A DNA stretch of 64,000 nucleotides from contig JBBHKE010002197.1 of assembly GCA_037447655.1 (NCBI GenBank), forward strand, positions 1 through 64,000, read 5' to 3'. The position numbers and the translations under genes are program-made. The notes beneath the pieces are model-generated. The model had not been told where the DNA came from. It was given only the letters and a program-made list of their open reading frames with translations, and did no database searches. Of this stretch, positions 46,406 through 58,400 are shown piece by piece (position 1 is the stretch's first letter; every line of letters starts with the position of its first letter). The stretch is from Zygnema cylindricum. Its lineage: Eukaryota; Streptophyta; Zygnematophyceae; Zygnematales; Zygnemataceae.

Positions 46406-49400
46406 ATGGAGCGCTCCCGGCCTTCCGTACAACTTTTGCGCCTCATGGCTGCTCTCTCCCTCTATTTCTCTCTCCTCTATCTGTCCATGTCCGTACTCGG
46501 AGGATCAGGTGAGGTTTACGGATAGTCCCTGTCGAAACCCTGAGCCCATAAACCCTTCAAAAATGATTTTTTATTTCGTGTAAATCTTGAAATTCTCATT
46601 TATTATGGCCGAAAAACCTTCGAAAAATTTATGATTTTTAACCAATTAACGCCGATGATGTCTAAGTTTTGATTAGTGACATTTTAATGCAATTTTTGTT
46701 TCAGTTTTTCTGCTTTTTTTCTTTTTTTTTAGCGAAGGATTAGACGAGAAACGTCATGAAAACAGAGTAACTCGAAATATCTCATTAAAAAAAACCTTTT
46801 GGCAAATTATGTACTCAATTTTTGGCTTCTTGCTGATTTGTTCTTTTCTGCCTTTTGTCTTTTCTGATTCTGTTGTGTGTTAAAATATAATTAAAAAACA
46901 TTATATTCGCAAACGAATGAAAACTCTTGGCCAAAAACAAAGATCTCATGTGCACGATTAAAAAAATGATAGCAAAATAAAATGTAATTTGGTTTTTTGC
47001 GACATTTTTTAAATGGTGGATGCGAAGTTTGTTTCTTATATCATTTTTGGAATGATGGCTCCTTTGGGTTTTCTAGGGTGTTTTAAGGTTTTTCCTGGGT
47101 TACTATTACGATTTTTTTTGGCTTTTAGGGTTTTCAAGTGCTGCAAAAAGATTAGGTTACTGTGTCATCTTTGAATTTTTTATGCCTATTTAAGGAGTTG
47201 CTGTTGCCATAGGAAAGGGTCTGGTGCTAAATATCTGACAATTCTTTCATCCTTTCTTCCTCTCATACACAAGTAGTGTTGGTTAAAATGTTCCAATCAA
47301 CAATCGTCGCTTACTCCGATTGTTTAGTTTTCTTCCCATTGCAACAAGTCTTATGTTCCCTTTGGTATTAGAAGGTAGACTTGATGACCGTTTTCAAATA
47401 GTGGGTTGTATATGGACACCGAATTCCAGTTGTTTGGCGGTAACCTAATAGGAATTTTGTCAAAAAGTGACCTGGAAGTAGACGGATGGGCCGGAAGTCA
47501 AAGGGTCATTAGGTTGGGTTCAAGTTTTTGGATGGGTTTTGTCAATTACTGTAAATAGGTCTTTTACATGCATGATAATTACATTACTGCGTAGCACTTG
47601 AAACTGTGATAGTATTGCAACCCCTACAGGAAATATTTTATAATATCGTCGATTTAAAAACCCTTTTCTCCAATCTTATCATCTTCCATATCGACCTATA
47701 CTCAATTCACATCAACTTGAACTTGTAGTACAGAGCTGCACTTCAAAAAATATCATTTTACTATGGCGGAACTTGTAGTACAAAGTTGTAAACCCTGTAA
47801 TTTACATTATATTATCCATAGTAAGACTAACCTTGTAACACAAAAATATACTCCTTTTCAATATAGTCTAGTTTACTTTTGAATCCCTTCAAACTTTAGA
47901 GTGTGTCTCGATATCATTTCCGAAGCAACTAAGTTTTTTTTATTAAAATGTATATATAGTTGTCGCACATTTGAATTTTACGATTTTGAAATGGTGAGAC
48001 CCTCATCCAGTTCAGTTGATCTTTAGTCAAAAAAATTGAGTTCAGCGAGGTCTATTGATATCTCTACCAAGGTCTACCTGCTATTTTACATAAAGGGGCC
48101 GTCATGTTAACAGTCATATCAATAGTTGAACCTTTAATGATGAACTTGGCATGCATGTTTTTATCTACCTTGTCCTTATCATTTTCCTTGTTTTTGGTTT
48201 TGTACGTTCAACAAATGCCATTTATCAGGTTCCGCACTCGACAAAACATTCAATATTACAACCTTCGACAATTCTTCAATTTTACTACTGAAAGAATCTG
48301 CGGTACTTAATTCCTCCCGACTACAACTAACATCAGATAACGCTTCTATAATAGCACGAGCATTATACAATGGTTTGGTCCCAATTCTTCAAGTTACTAC
48401 CGCCGCTGGGTGTCAAGCAGCTTCATTTAATGTGCAATTCTCTTTCAGAATCTTCAATTACAATTCTGTATGCCATGGCGATGGCCTTGCCTTCACCTTT
48501 CTTGGTTCAAACATAGACTTTGCCGTCCTAAAAGGTGCCGGTGAAGACATGGCCTTGAATTACACGGGTGAGCCTAAAGTGGGTAGTCTTATCGTTGTTT
48601 TTGATACCTATCCCAACTCTTATGATCCCCCCGAAAGATTCGTGGGCATACGTGAAAAATTTCTTAATCCACCAGTGGCAAACCAGACTACAACTATTTT
48701 GGATGATTTTAATCAGACCACCAAGTATGCATGGTTGGATTATGATGGTGCAAGTGAAACTTTAAAAGTTTACCTTGACAAGAATGAGTCAAAGCCAGCA
48801 ACGCCTTTGCTTATCTACGAAAGGTCTCTTTGTGAGTTGCTCAGACCAAGCGACTGTCCCGCGTGCCAATCAATTACTGAAGCGTACGTTGGATTCACTG
48901 CTGGAACTGGATCTTGCGCTGACTTTCATGAGATTCACAGTTGGAGCTTTCAAAGCAATTTCCCAGGTATTGTATAAAAGCCACGCCGATGAAAATGATC
49001 AGCCTCCTTTTCCTCTTTAACTATTGGATGTCATTCTTAGGTGAACATTGTACACGCAGTTGGTCAGCCAAACTAAAGTTTTTATTGGTAGTTCTAACAA
49101 TGTTTTGAATGTAGTGTATGTGGCAAAATAGGGTTGTCAAATTCCCTACGTTTAATAAACCAATAAACGGAGAATATTTTGTGCAAGTTGTGCTTACTAT
49201 AATGAGATTCTCAGCTGGAGCTTCCAAAACAATTTCACGGGTATTGTGTAAAAGCCACGCCGATTGGATGCCTTTTGTTACCGTAGAGCGAAAAAGACAA
49301 AAAAATCTCATGCGGATTTAGGCTTGGTAAATAATTAGCTTTCACAATTTTTCTTTTTTCAAATAAGAGTGTTTACGTCGCTTGTGGTATCTGGATTGAG

Positions 49401-52400
49401 GAACAAAATCATTGTAGTCGGTGTAGACGCAAATGACAAATATATTTTTGGAGCTGAAATTTGTGAGGTAATTGTTTTGAATAATTGTAAACGTCTTATA
49501 TAAACTCGAACTTTTTGTCTTTGAATCTTTCAGAGAGTTCACCACCTCCACCACCACCATCACCACCACCTCCACCTCCTCCATCACCACCAGCTCCACC
49601 TCCACCTTCTAGTGGTAACTCTTTACCCAAAAGACAGTTTTGCTCTGTATGCACACTTTTTCTTGTGTAACGTAATATGATACGTAGCAATATTACCATT
49701 CATATTTTCCGGTTTTTTTTAGGGTGTTTGTAGGGATTTTTTTTGTAGGTTTTTCAAGGTTTGTAGGTGATGGAAATGTTTGGTTTTTGTGTCGTTTTAA
49801 ATGTTGTATGCACAATTTTGGTTTGCGGTCATTTTCTAGATGGGGCATGCAAATTTTTCTTGTTTGTCATATCAAATCACTCTGTTATGAGTCAGATGTC
49901 TTTCTTTTGACATAGAACAACCTTCTTTTTCCGCTGTTGCACTGTCCCTTGGAATAGTGGTGGTGGTTTAGTGTTATTTAGGGTGTTTGAGGTTTTATAA
50001 GGTTTTTGGGATATGTAAACTTTTGGCTATTGTTAAATGAGAACATCATGAGGGGGGCGGCTAAGTCTTTTGTTAGTTGTACTAAGCGCTTCCTAGTTCT
50101 GTACGGATGTGTTACGATTCATTGAAAGAATCGTACGCACGCGAAATCGGTTTGATTTCGCGAAAGAAAAACTGTACTTTCTAGAATGAATCGAAAGTAC
50201 TTTGACGTACGATTTCGAGAAAGTACACCGCGAATCGCTATTAGCGTACATGACGCTAATTGGGGTACCCTTTTTTTTGGGGCAAATTCTCAAATAGAAT
50301 AAAGTACGCTAAATATTTTTGCACGTTATTTGAGGTACCCCGCTCAATGCGGTTCATAACTGTAATTTAGTCCCCTTTTAAATAGTGTGGTGTACGGACT
50401 GCCAGATATGTACTATTCCGTACATTTTAAATTTAAAAGTACAGAAAATGTAATAATATATAATTGCGTAAATATTTTCCGGCGTACGCAGATGTCAAAA
50501 AAACGCGACGGCGTACGATTTGAACAGTTTCGTACATATACATGTTTTAGTGTGGACATATTATGTGCTGAAAATTTTTACAAAGCAGTTTACAAATTAG
50601 AGTACATGATAAATTAGTATCATGGTGTACCCGAAAAAACACAATTTACCGTAAAGTACGCTAATTGTTTCATTACGCTATCTATTTCATTACGCTAATA
50701 GCGATTCACGGTGTACTATGTAGGTTTCGCGAAATGAATTTGTCGTTTCGTTTCGCGTCTAGATTGTCGTACGTCTAATATAGTACGATAGTACTTCTAG
50801 TTTTGTCTAGTACTTTTGTCCAAGTTTGTCGTTTTGCTATGTTTCAGTCCTTAGTGAGAATTAGAGTGTTCTAGCTTAATCTGTGGACAGGTGGCAGATT
50901 TCTGGAGGCTTCTTGGCGGCGCACGCTCACACGTGTCACGCCATGGCTGGTATTGTATTTAATGGACACCATGACTGTGTGTTAATCAATCAATGAGGAA
51001 TTGGAGGATTATATGGAGTAATAAAAGAGATAGAGAAGAAATTGTAATTTCAGTTTTTTTTTATTAATGTGAGAATTTTCTGAAATGTCTCTTCAATGGT
51101 GATGTAATGTTTTATAATCTGAATGCTTCTGCTGCTATAAGTGTTTGTTAGTGAGCTCAGAGTTTTATTATCGATCCTTTCAGGATGGTTGCACTAGTGG
51201 TAGTAGTCCCATCAATAGTGGTCTCATTTTCGCAATCCGGCGGACCTACTAATTTATTAACCGCGTTTTCTACAAAAAGGGAGAAAACCGGGTACATTTC
51301 CATGGAGCCTAACCCTTATTGAAACGGGGGGCCTTTCATTAAAATTAAAAACGTGATGGCCCGTATTGAGGGCTACGATCCGTTTCAGGCGCGCGGCTAT
51401 TCTCTCGAGCAGGGTCGTTCATGTATCGGTTTGGCTCAAATCAGTTTATTGGCGACAAAACGATGTCGTTTGCGTATCGTTTAGGAGTGTACGGCTCACT
51501 CCTACGTATCCATTGTCTTTGGTTTGGCCGTAAGTTGAGGATCGGCTGGCATTTGACACTTTTTAGTAAGGCCAAATGTTATTGAAAAAAAAAATTATTA
51601 CAAAAACTTGCGATGGAAAAAACCATCTGGGTAAAATAAGTGGGTGTACTTTAGTCTAGTCTAGTAGGTCGTATGAAAGGTCGTTTATTGTGACGTGTTG
51701 TTTGTGTTTAACGACAGATGTAAAAATGTAGCAAGAGGTAAAAGTTGGTAGAATAGTTCTCAGCGGCAATCTGCTGTCGACATGTGGCTGTTGATGGTAA
51801 AGCAGTCTGGGGAATCGGCATTAGTCAAGAAAGTCCCTTATGATACATTTTGTTAGTTTTCTATGAATGGATCATATGCGCATTATCTTCGAGAGTTCGG
51901 GTGTCTTTAGTAGCTCTCGGTGATTAGATTAAACTTTGGATTTACCTAAAATAACAAAGTTTTCTGTTTCATATTGTAGAATCAGTAAATGCGTCAAATT
52001 GGTACACATTGGATTATTATCCGAAATTCAACAGACAATGCAATGATTATTGTTCAGTATTTCATTGTTTGTTGATAAGATTTGAAAACGTTTTTTTGGT
52101 CATAAAAGCAGTTTGCAAACTTCCAGAGTAACAACAAAGTTAAGGAATTGCAGCCAAAATAACAGAGTCGCTACACTACTTTTGTTGTAACTGATAATTT
52201 GTGTGTAATTTAACTAACCTGTGATTATCGGTTAGTAGTTTGAGATACTTAACATTACTACTGATTCTAAGCTACATTCTTAACATTGACCGACATGCTT
52301 GTGCAACATGTGGCAGGTGAAAACATACCCCTCTTGGTTGGAACCATCACGGGGTCCATTGTGGTCGTCATTTCACTATTGGCCTTGATAGGCTGTTGCT

Positions 52401-55400
52401 GTTTTCATCGTTATCGAAGTGAGGATAAAACCCTAAAACCCGTGTTTTTATTAATTGATGGACACCACAATTATTCTTGCTCTAGAATCATGATGGACTA
52501 GACGGACTTTATGTGAACATTATTTGCATCCATGTCATTGTTTACCTTAAGGTGATTCGAACCCGAGAACATGGTAGCACATGCAAGTCCCAATGGCCTT
52601 TGAATTCGAATATGCAAAGAAACTTATTTCAGCGATTTTTTTTTCATCATTTTTTTTTATTTTAGAAGTAAATGTTTTTATTTGATGATTGCACAAAACA
52701 ATCCACCAAAAATACAACTTCACAACGTTTCCATATTGTTCCTTCAAGATGCCGCAAGGCCGAACGTTATCACCATTTCCTACATGTTTTTTCTCATTTC
52801 TCTAATTCTTACATGCATTAAAATTGTGACGGGCCTTGAAAAAAAATGCTCCTCCAAGAATTCATGAATACAATAAAAGCATACTAAAATGTCGAAGAGG
52901 ATCATTATTAGACTTATCATTGCCTCATAGTGTAGTCATGGTCCACATCTGAATGAGATGCAGCACAATGGATGTTGCAAGTGTTTGACCTAAATTTGCG
53001 GATTTCCAAAAACTGCAATACGGAAAATAATGTGTACTAACATATTATAATATTTCAACAATTATTGTTTGTTTGATTGTTGTTTTGTTGTTAGTATGGT
53101 AAATTTTTTGTTCACACTAAATGGATGATGCATTACACTTTTATACCATATCAAGATTATTTTTCCTACAAACATATTACATTTTTTTGAAAATATTGAG
53201 AAGTTCTTTCACAAGAATCATGTATTAAAGATTAAAGAATAGTTGGTTATTTGTATTTTTTATGATTGGATGCCAGAAAAAGGAGTACGTCTCGAAGGAC
53301 AGCGCGTGCGACGAATTTCCCTCTCTGCTATCACAGTAGCCACAAAAAACTTTAGTCAAGACAATATACTTGGAGAAGGAGGCTACGGCATTGTATATGT
53401 AGGAGTGAAGGAAGATGGAGAGAAGTGGGCGGTGAAGAGGGCAATTAACGCCTCCATAGTGAGCTTACCAGCTTTTAAGCAAGAGGTAAGAAGATCCACA
53501 AGAAGTGAAAACAAGGATGTCTATTTGGATGGTCAAGTGTTTCAGTTTGAAACATAGAGGAATACGTCAGGTTCAGAAACTCATGTGAGTGTCCACAAAA
53601 GAAAGTTGAAATAAACCGTTTTCCGGTAACATACGCAGTTTAACGTCTCCTCCAAAATTTTGATCTTTTTAGTACAGTACACCGTCGATCTTATTTAGCG
53701 TGTATTTTTTTTTCGCCACTGAAAACATCTTATCTCCGTACACATTTGTCCAATTTTCAATTTAAGACCGCCATTCGTAAGCCGAGAATACAGCCTTTCA
53801 ATCGCAACCGTCAGATCCACAATCCGACATGTATGTACGGAGAAAAGATGTTTTAAGAGACAAAAAAAAATGCACGCTAAATACGATCGACGGTGTAGTG
53901 GTATATGTGGACGTTTAAGATGGCCTTGAAACAATTTTATGCCTTAACACCAATCATTTCTATTACTCTATCTACCTCTTGCACTTGTGGTTGAAGACGC
54001 CATCCTATCTTATCGAAAAGTTTAGGTTATCACATTTAAAGTTATTGTCGTTTTTCTTCTAAGGCAACTAAGGCAACTGCTGGCACTGAAGACGATGAGG
54101 ATCAGGTTTAGTCATCTCAAAAAAAGAACAAGCAAGAAGCTTTCACTGAAAACCTGTCTAAAAAACAACAACTTCAATAGTTAACCGGTCTAAAAAACAA
54201 AAGCTTCAATAGTTAATATTTTACAGACCAGAGACACAATAGCTCTGCGAATTTGCTACAAAATAGGCAACAACAGGAGAAACACACACACAAAATTACA
54301 TAGACTATGCTCATAGATCTGTGGGATATTCACAGATGAAATTATCAAAAATAACATGCAAAGTTGTTGATACAAATTGTTCCTAACTCCCAAATTATCT
54401 AAGTCCTATTTCTATACTTTGAAGCTATTCCGTTGAATGTATGGAGGCATACCCGCCTTACGTCTAACTAGGTGACACGTCCAACACAGTTTGTATACCT
54501 GAATATACAAGGTATGTCATAAAAGTTCAATCTACATTAATTACCTAATTACTAGACGATAATCATCTGTTCTACAAATATTTACACCGATGTAGGATTC
54601 GAAATGCTACGTCATATTATCATGAATCTAATCTTAGGCTAGTCTGCATTTGTCGGCGCCTCTGTCCGCGATTTGTTTTTTCAGATTTGGCACCGTAGAT
54701 GTGCTTTATATGTCATTGTTGTCCCAAAGTGTATCCGCGATCCACAAACCAATATTCCGGAGAGTACGCTCCCAAGTGACGATGCGTGTCCCTGGAGTGT
54801 ATGATACGGTGTACACCCAATGTTACTGTCACACTAATTCTTGTTCATATTGAACTAGACTTCCCAAATTATTATAAGTCTTGAAACTCTCTTCCCAAAG
54901 CATAGAGAGGACTAAAGTTTTCCAAAACAACACTCACCTAAAGCTTTAGACTCTGCTAGCCACTTAAACCACATGCCTCTCTGCAAAACTGTAATTAAAC
55001 CACATGCCCGGCTACAAAACTGTAAAACACCTAATTGTAATTAAACCACATGCCTCTCTGCAAAACTGTAAACCACATGCCTCTTTGCAAAACTTCAAAA
55101 TTGTAATGCACCAAACTATAATTAAACTACATGCCTCTTTGCAAAACTGTAATTAAGGTGCAAGCAAGGGTTTAGTCATCATGCCAGCAACCATCTGCTC
55201 ATCTGGTAAATAATCATAACCTTCTCTCTAAAAAAATGCAGCTTAATATTAATGTGTTTGCTTTTAAAGTGATCGCTAGGGTTAGATGCAATTGCAATGG
55301 CAGGGCGATTGTCACACCACACTATCTGAGGTTGAGACTGCATAAACAAAAGCTCTTGAAAGAGAGACTTTACCCAAAGTAACTCCTTGACAGTTGCCGC

Positions 55401-58400
55401 CATTTACTCAGCCTCCATTGTAGACTGAGTTGTCGCCTTCTAAGCTTGGTGCTCCAACAGCATGTTCCACTTCCAATCTTCATAATATATCCAGTGGTAG
55501 AGCGTCTGCTTGGCAAATCTCCACAGCTCGCATCACTCTTAGTCTGAATTTTCTCTTCCTCTCCATCGAGAGAGAGTTGGAGGTTTTGAATTCCTGCAAT
55601 GTACCAAAAGACTCTTTGTTGCCTCCTAGTCTATTTTTTTTCGATTCTGCATACTTCAACTTGAAGCTCCAACTGCTGCTGCAATATCCAAGCGGGTGCA
55701 ATTCATGAAGGAGATAAGTCTCCCCACAATCTGCCTAGAAAGAATAGAGGACATAAAATTTGCCTTCCCTGACTCAAAGGAGTCATCAATCACTACACTA
55801 CCATCTGATTCCCCACTATTTTTTATTTCAACTCTATGGGAGTAGCACTTCCTTTGTGTCTGACATGCCGAACCTTTCAAGCATGTTTCCAATGGCTTTC
55901 TTTTGTGTCAAATAAATCAATCTCTAATTTCTATTATTTTCTACCTGAATTCCCAAAATGTACTTCTGGGAATTTAGAGCTATTTTTATTTTGTTAATTT
56001 CAATGATGGATTTGCTCAGCAAAAGCAAACCATCCACATAAACAAAAATATATATATATATAGCTCCATCTTCCCCTTTCATCATTTAAACTGAATGATT
56101 GGAACTATTTCTAGTAACTATAAAATTTGTCGGAAAATTCATCCAGTTTCATATTGCAGAGTATGCTTCAGACCATTAAGGGACTTTAACAGTTTACAGA
56201 CCCGATTTTGTTTTCATTTTTCTGCATACCATTTTGGCTGCTTCAACATATATAACTTTCTCTAAATCCCCATGCAAGAAAATTGTTTTCACATCCATCT
56301 GATGCAGTTCCATATCTTCTATTGTTGCAAGTGATAAAAGAATCATAACAGTAGGAAAACGAACTACAGGTGAGAAAGTCCCCTAATAATCAATATCCTC
56401 TATTTGGTTATAACCCTTAGCAACAAACCAAGCTTTATATCTTTCAATGGTATAATCAAGATTCAGTTTTAACTTGAAGACCCACTTACAACCGATTGCA
56501 AGCAAAATAAGCAATAAACATGGTCACCTCCCAGCTGGGTGCTTTGTCTTCTACCCCCCAAAAATTCTGAAGCGATAATTGTTGGTCCCCAGCGTTGTCT
56601 TGGAGGAGGGTGAGGAGGAGGAGGTGGAGGAGGTGGTTCAGTAGCAGCTAAAACAACAGGTGGATCTGGCTGCCCAAAAACATGTGGTTGTCCACATGTA
56701 GAGGAAGAGGAGGGAGTTGATGGTGTCTTGAAAGGAATCTGCTCAAGGATGATGTATTCTTGCATTTTCTCTTTTTTTCCCGCCTCATTCAAACTAAAGA
56801 CATTAACAGATTGACTCTCTTCCTTCATCTGGACATTTTTTGCAATTTGAATGGTACATTTCTTAGGATTATACACTCTACATCCTACAGACTCATCATC
56901 ATAACCCAAAAAGATACCAGGTACAAATTTTTGGACTGAGTTTCCAATTCGGAAGATTATCAAACATAAAATATTTACTCCCAAACACTCTAAAGTGACT
57001 CACATTCGGCTTCCTTCCCGTCCATATTTCAAAAGGTGTTTTATATTTAATAGATCTGGTGTCTAGTTTGATTCTAATGTAGGAAACACATTGAAAAGCC
57101 TCACCAAGAATTTTGGATCTACACCTTTATCCATCATCATAGATTTAGCACACTTAGTCAAAGTCCTTTTAAGTATTTCAACAACACAATTCTGTTCCCA
57201 AGTGTAGAGAACCCTAAACTCATGAGAAAATCTATTTTTTTCAAATATCTAGCAAAGGCATTTGATTCATACTTTCCACCATTGTCATATCGCAAAGCAA
57301 GGATCAGTTTCCCGTGAAGTTTCTCCGCCCAGATCTAGTAATGCTTGAACTTTGTAAAGACCTCGCTCTTCTCTTTCATAAAATACACTCGACAGAAACG
57401 TGAGTAGTCGTCCATAAAGGTGACAAGGTATTTGCTGCTACTAAGGGAAAGAACTTTGGCGGGTCCCCATACATCCCAGTGGATAAGGCCGAGAAGGTCT
57501 TTTGCTCGGTGATCTGAAATCTGAGGTAGAGGAAGCTTATGAAGCTTTCCAAAAGCACAGCCATCACAGACATGGAACTCTTTCTGACCAAGCGGAACAC
57601 CTATAATATTAGTTTTTACCATCTTTTCTAGCCCGTCATTATGCATATGCCCAAGTCTTTTATGCCAGAAAACATTCTCAGGAAAGACACTAGAGTACAC
57701 AAAATCAACTGTATTAACCAGGTCCATTCGATTGTCCCCTTGCACAGCTCATTTTTCTCTCTCCTTTTCTAGATCAATCCCAATTCATTTTGCATTTCTC
57801 GAGAAGGCATGCACTCTTTCTATTTCTTTTAGGGTGGACATCTCTTCTTTGGCAACATTATGCACATGCCCAAGTCTTTTATGCCACAAAACATTCTCAA
57901 AAAGGACACCAAAGTCAACTTTATTAACCAAGTCCATCCGATACAACATGTTTAGGCCTCTAGTTCTCACTAAGGCGACTCTCTTATCCTTACTTATTAT
58001 CTTCTTGCCTTTGCTTTGCAGAAGATACTTTCTGCAACTGAAGTAGAAAACAAATTTTTCTTAAATTTTGGAACATATAAAACATCATGCAAAGTTCTCG
58101 TTACAGATCTGCTATCTATTTCACAATTGAGATCCATTCTACCTTTACCACATGCTTCACCTATAGCACCACAAGCATAAAAGATATGACAAGTATGGAT
58201 AGGTGTCATATCCTTGAAATATAATTTGTTCCAACACGTGTGAGGAACTGCTAGAATCCATAATCTACCCGAGATCTTTCTCCCCCTCCATTATCTTGGG
58301 GAGAGGAAAGAACTCGCTATCATTAGTTTTAGGAAAATTGACAACCTTTGATTTTTCCTTCTCCATTTGCAAAACCGGTTAGGTTTCCTATGCTAAAAAG

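Noticed and set aside
48104-48310. Signal-peptide-like frame just before the lectin exon
   Set aside because: Its frame does not match the lectin domain. Exon 1 at 46406-46508 supplies a signal peptide and splices in perfect phase to 48229, so this frame is intronic.
49342-49699. Minus-strand Gly/Val-rich proteins
   Set aside because: They are the antisense of the proline-rich linker exon of the lectin kinase.
54964-55156. CRISPR-like repeat array
   Set aside because: Unit lengths are irregular with no unique spacers, and the DNA is eukaryotic; it is a minisatellite within a retrotransposon.
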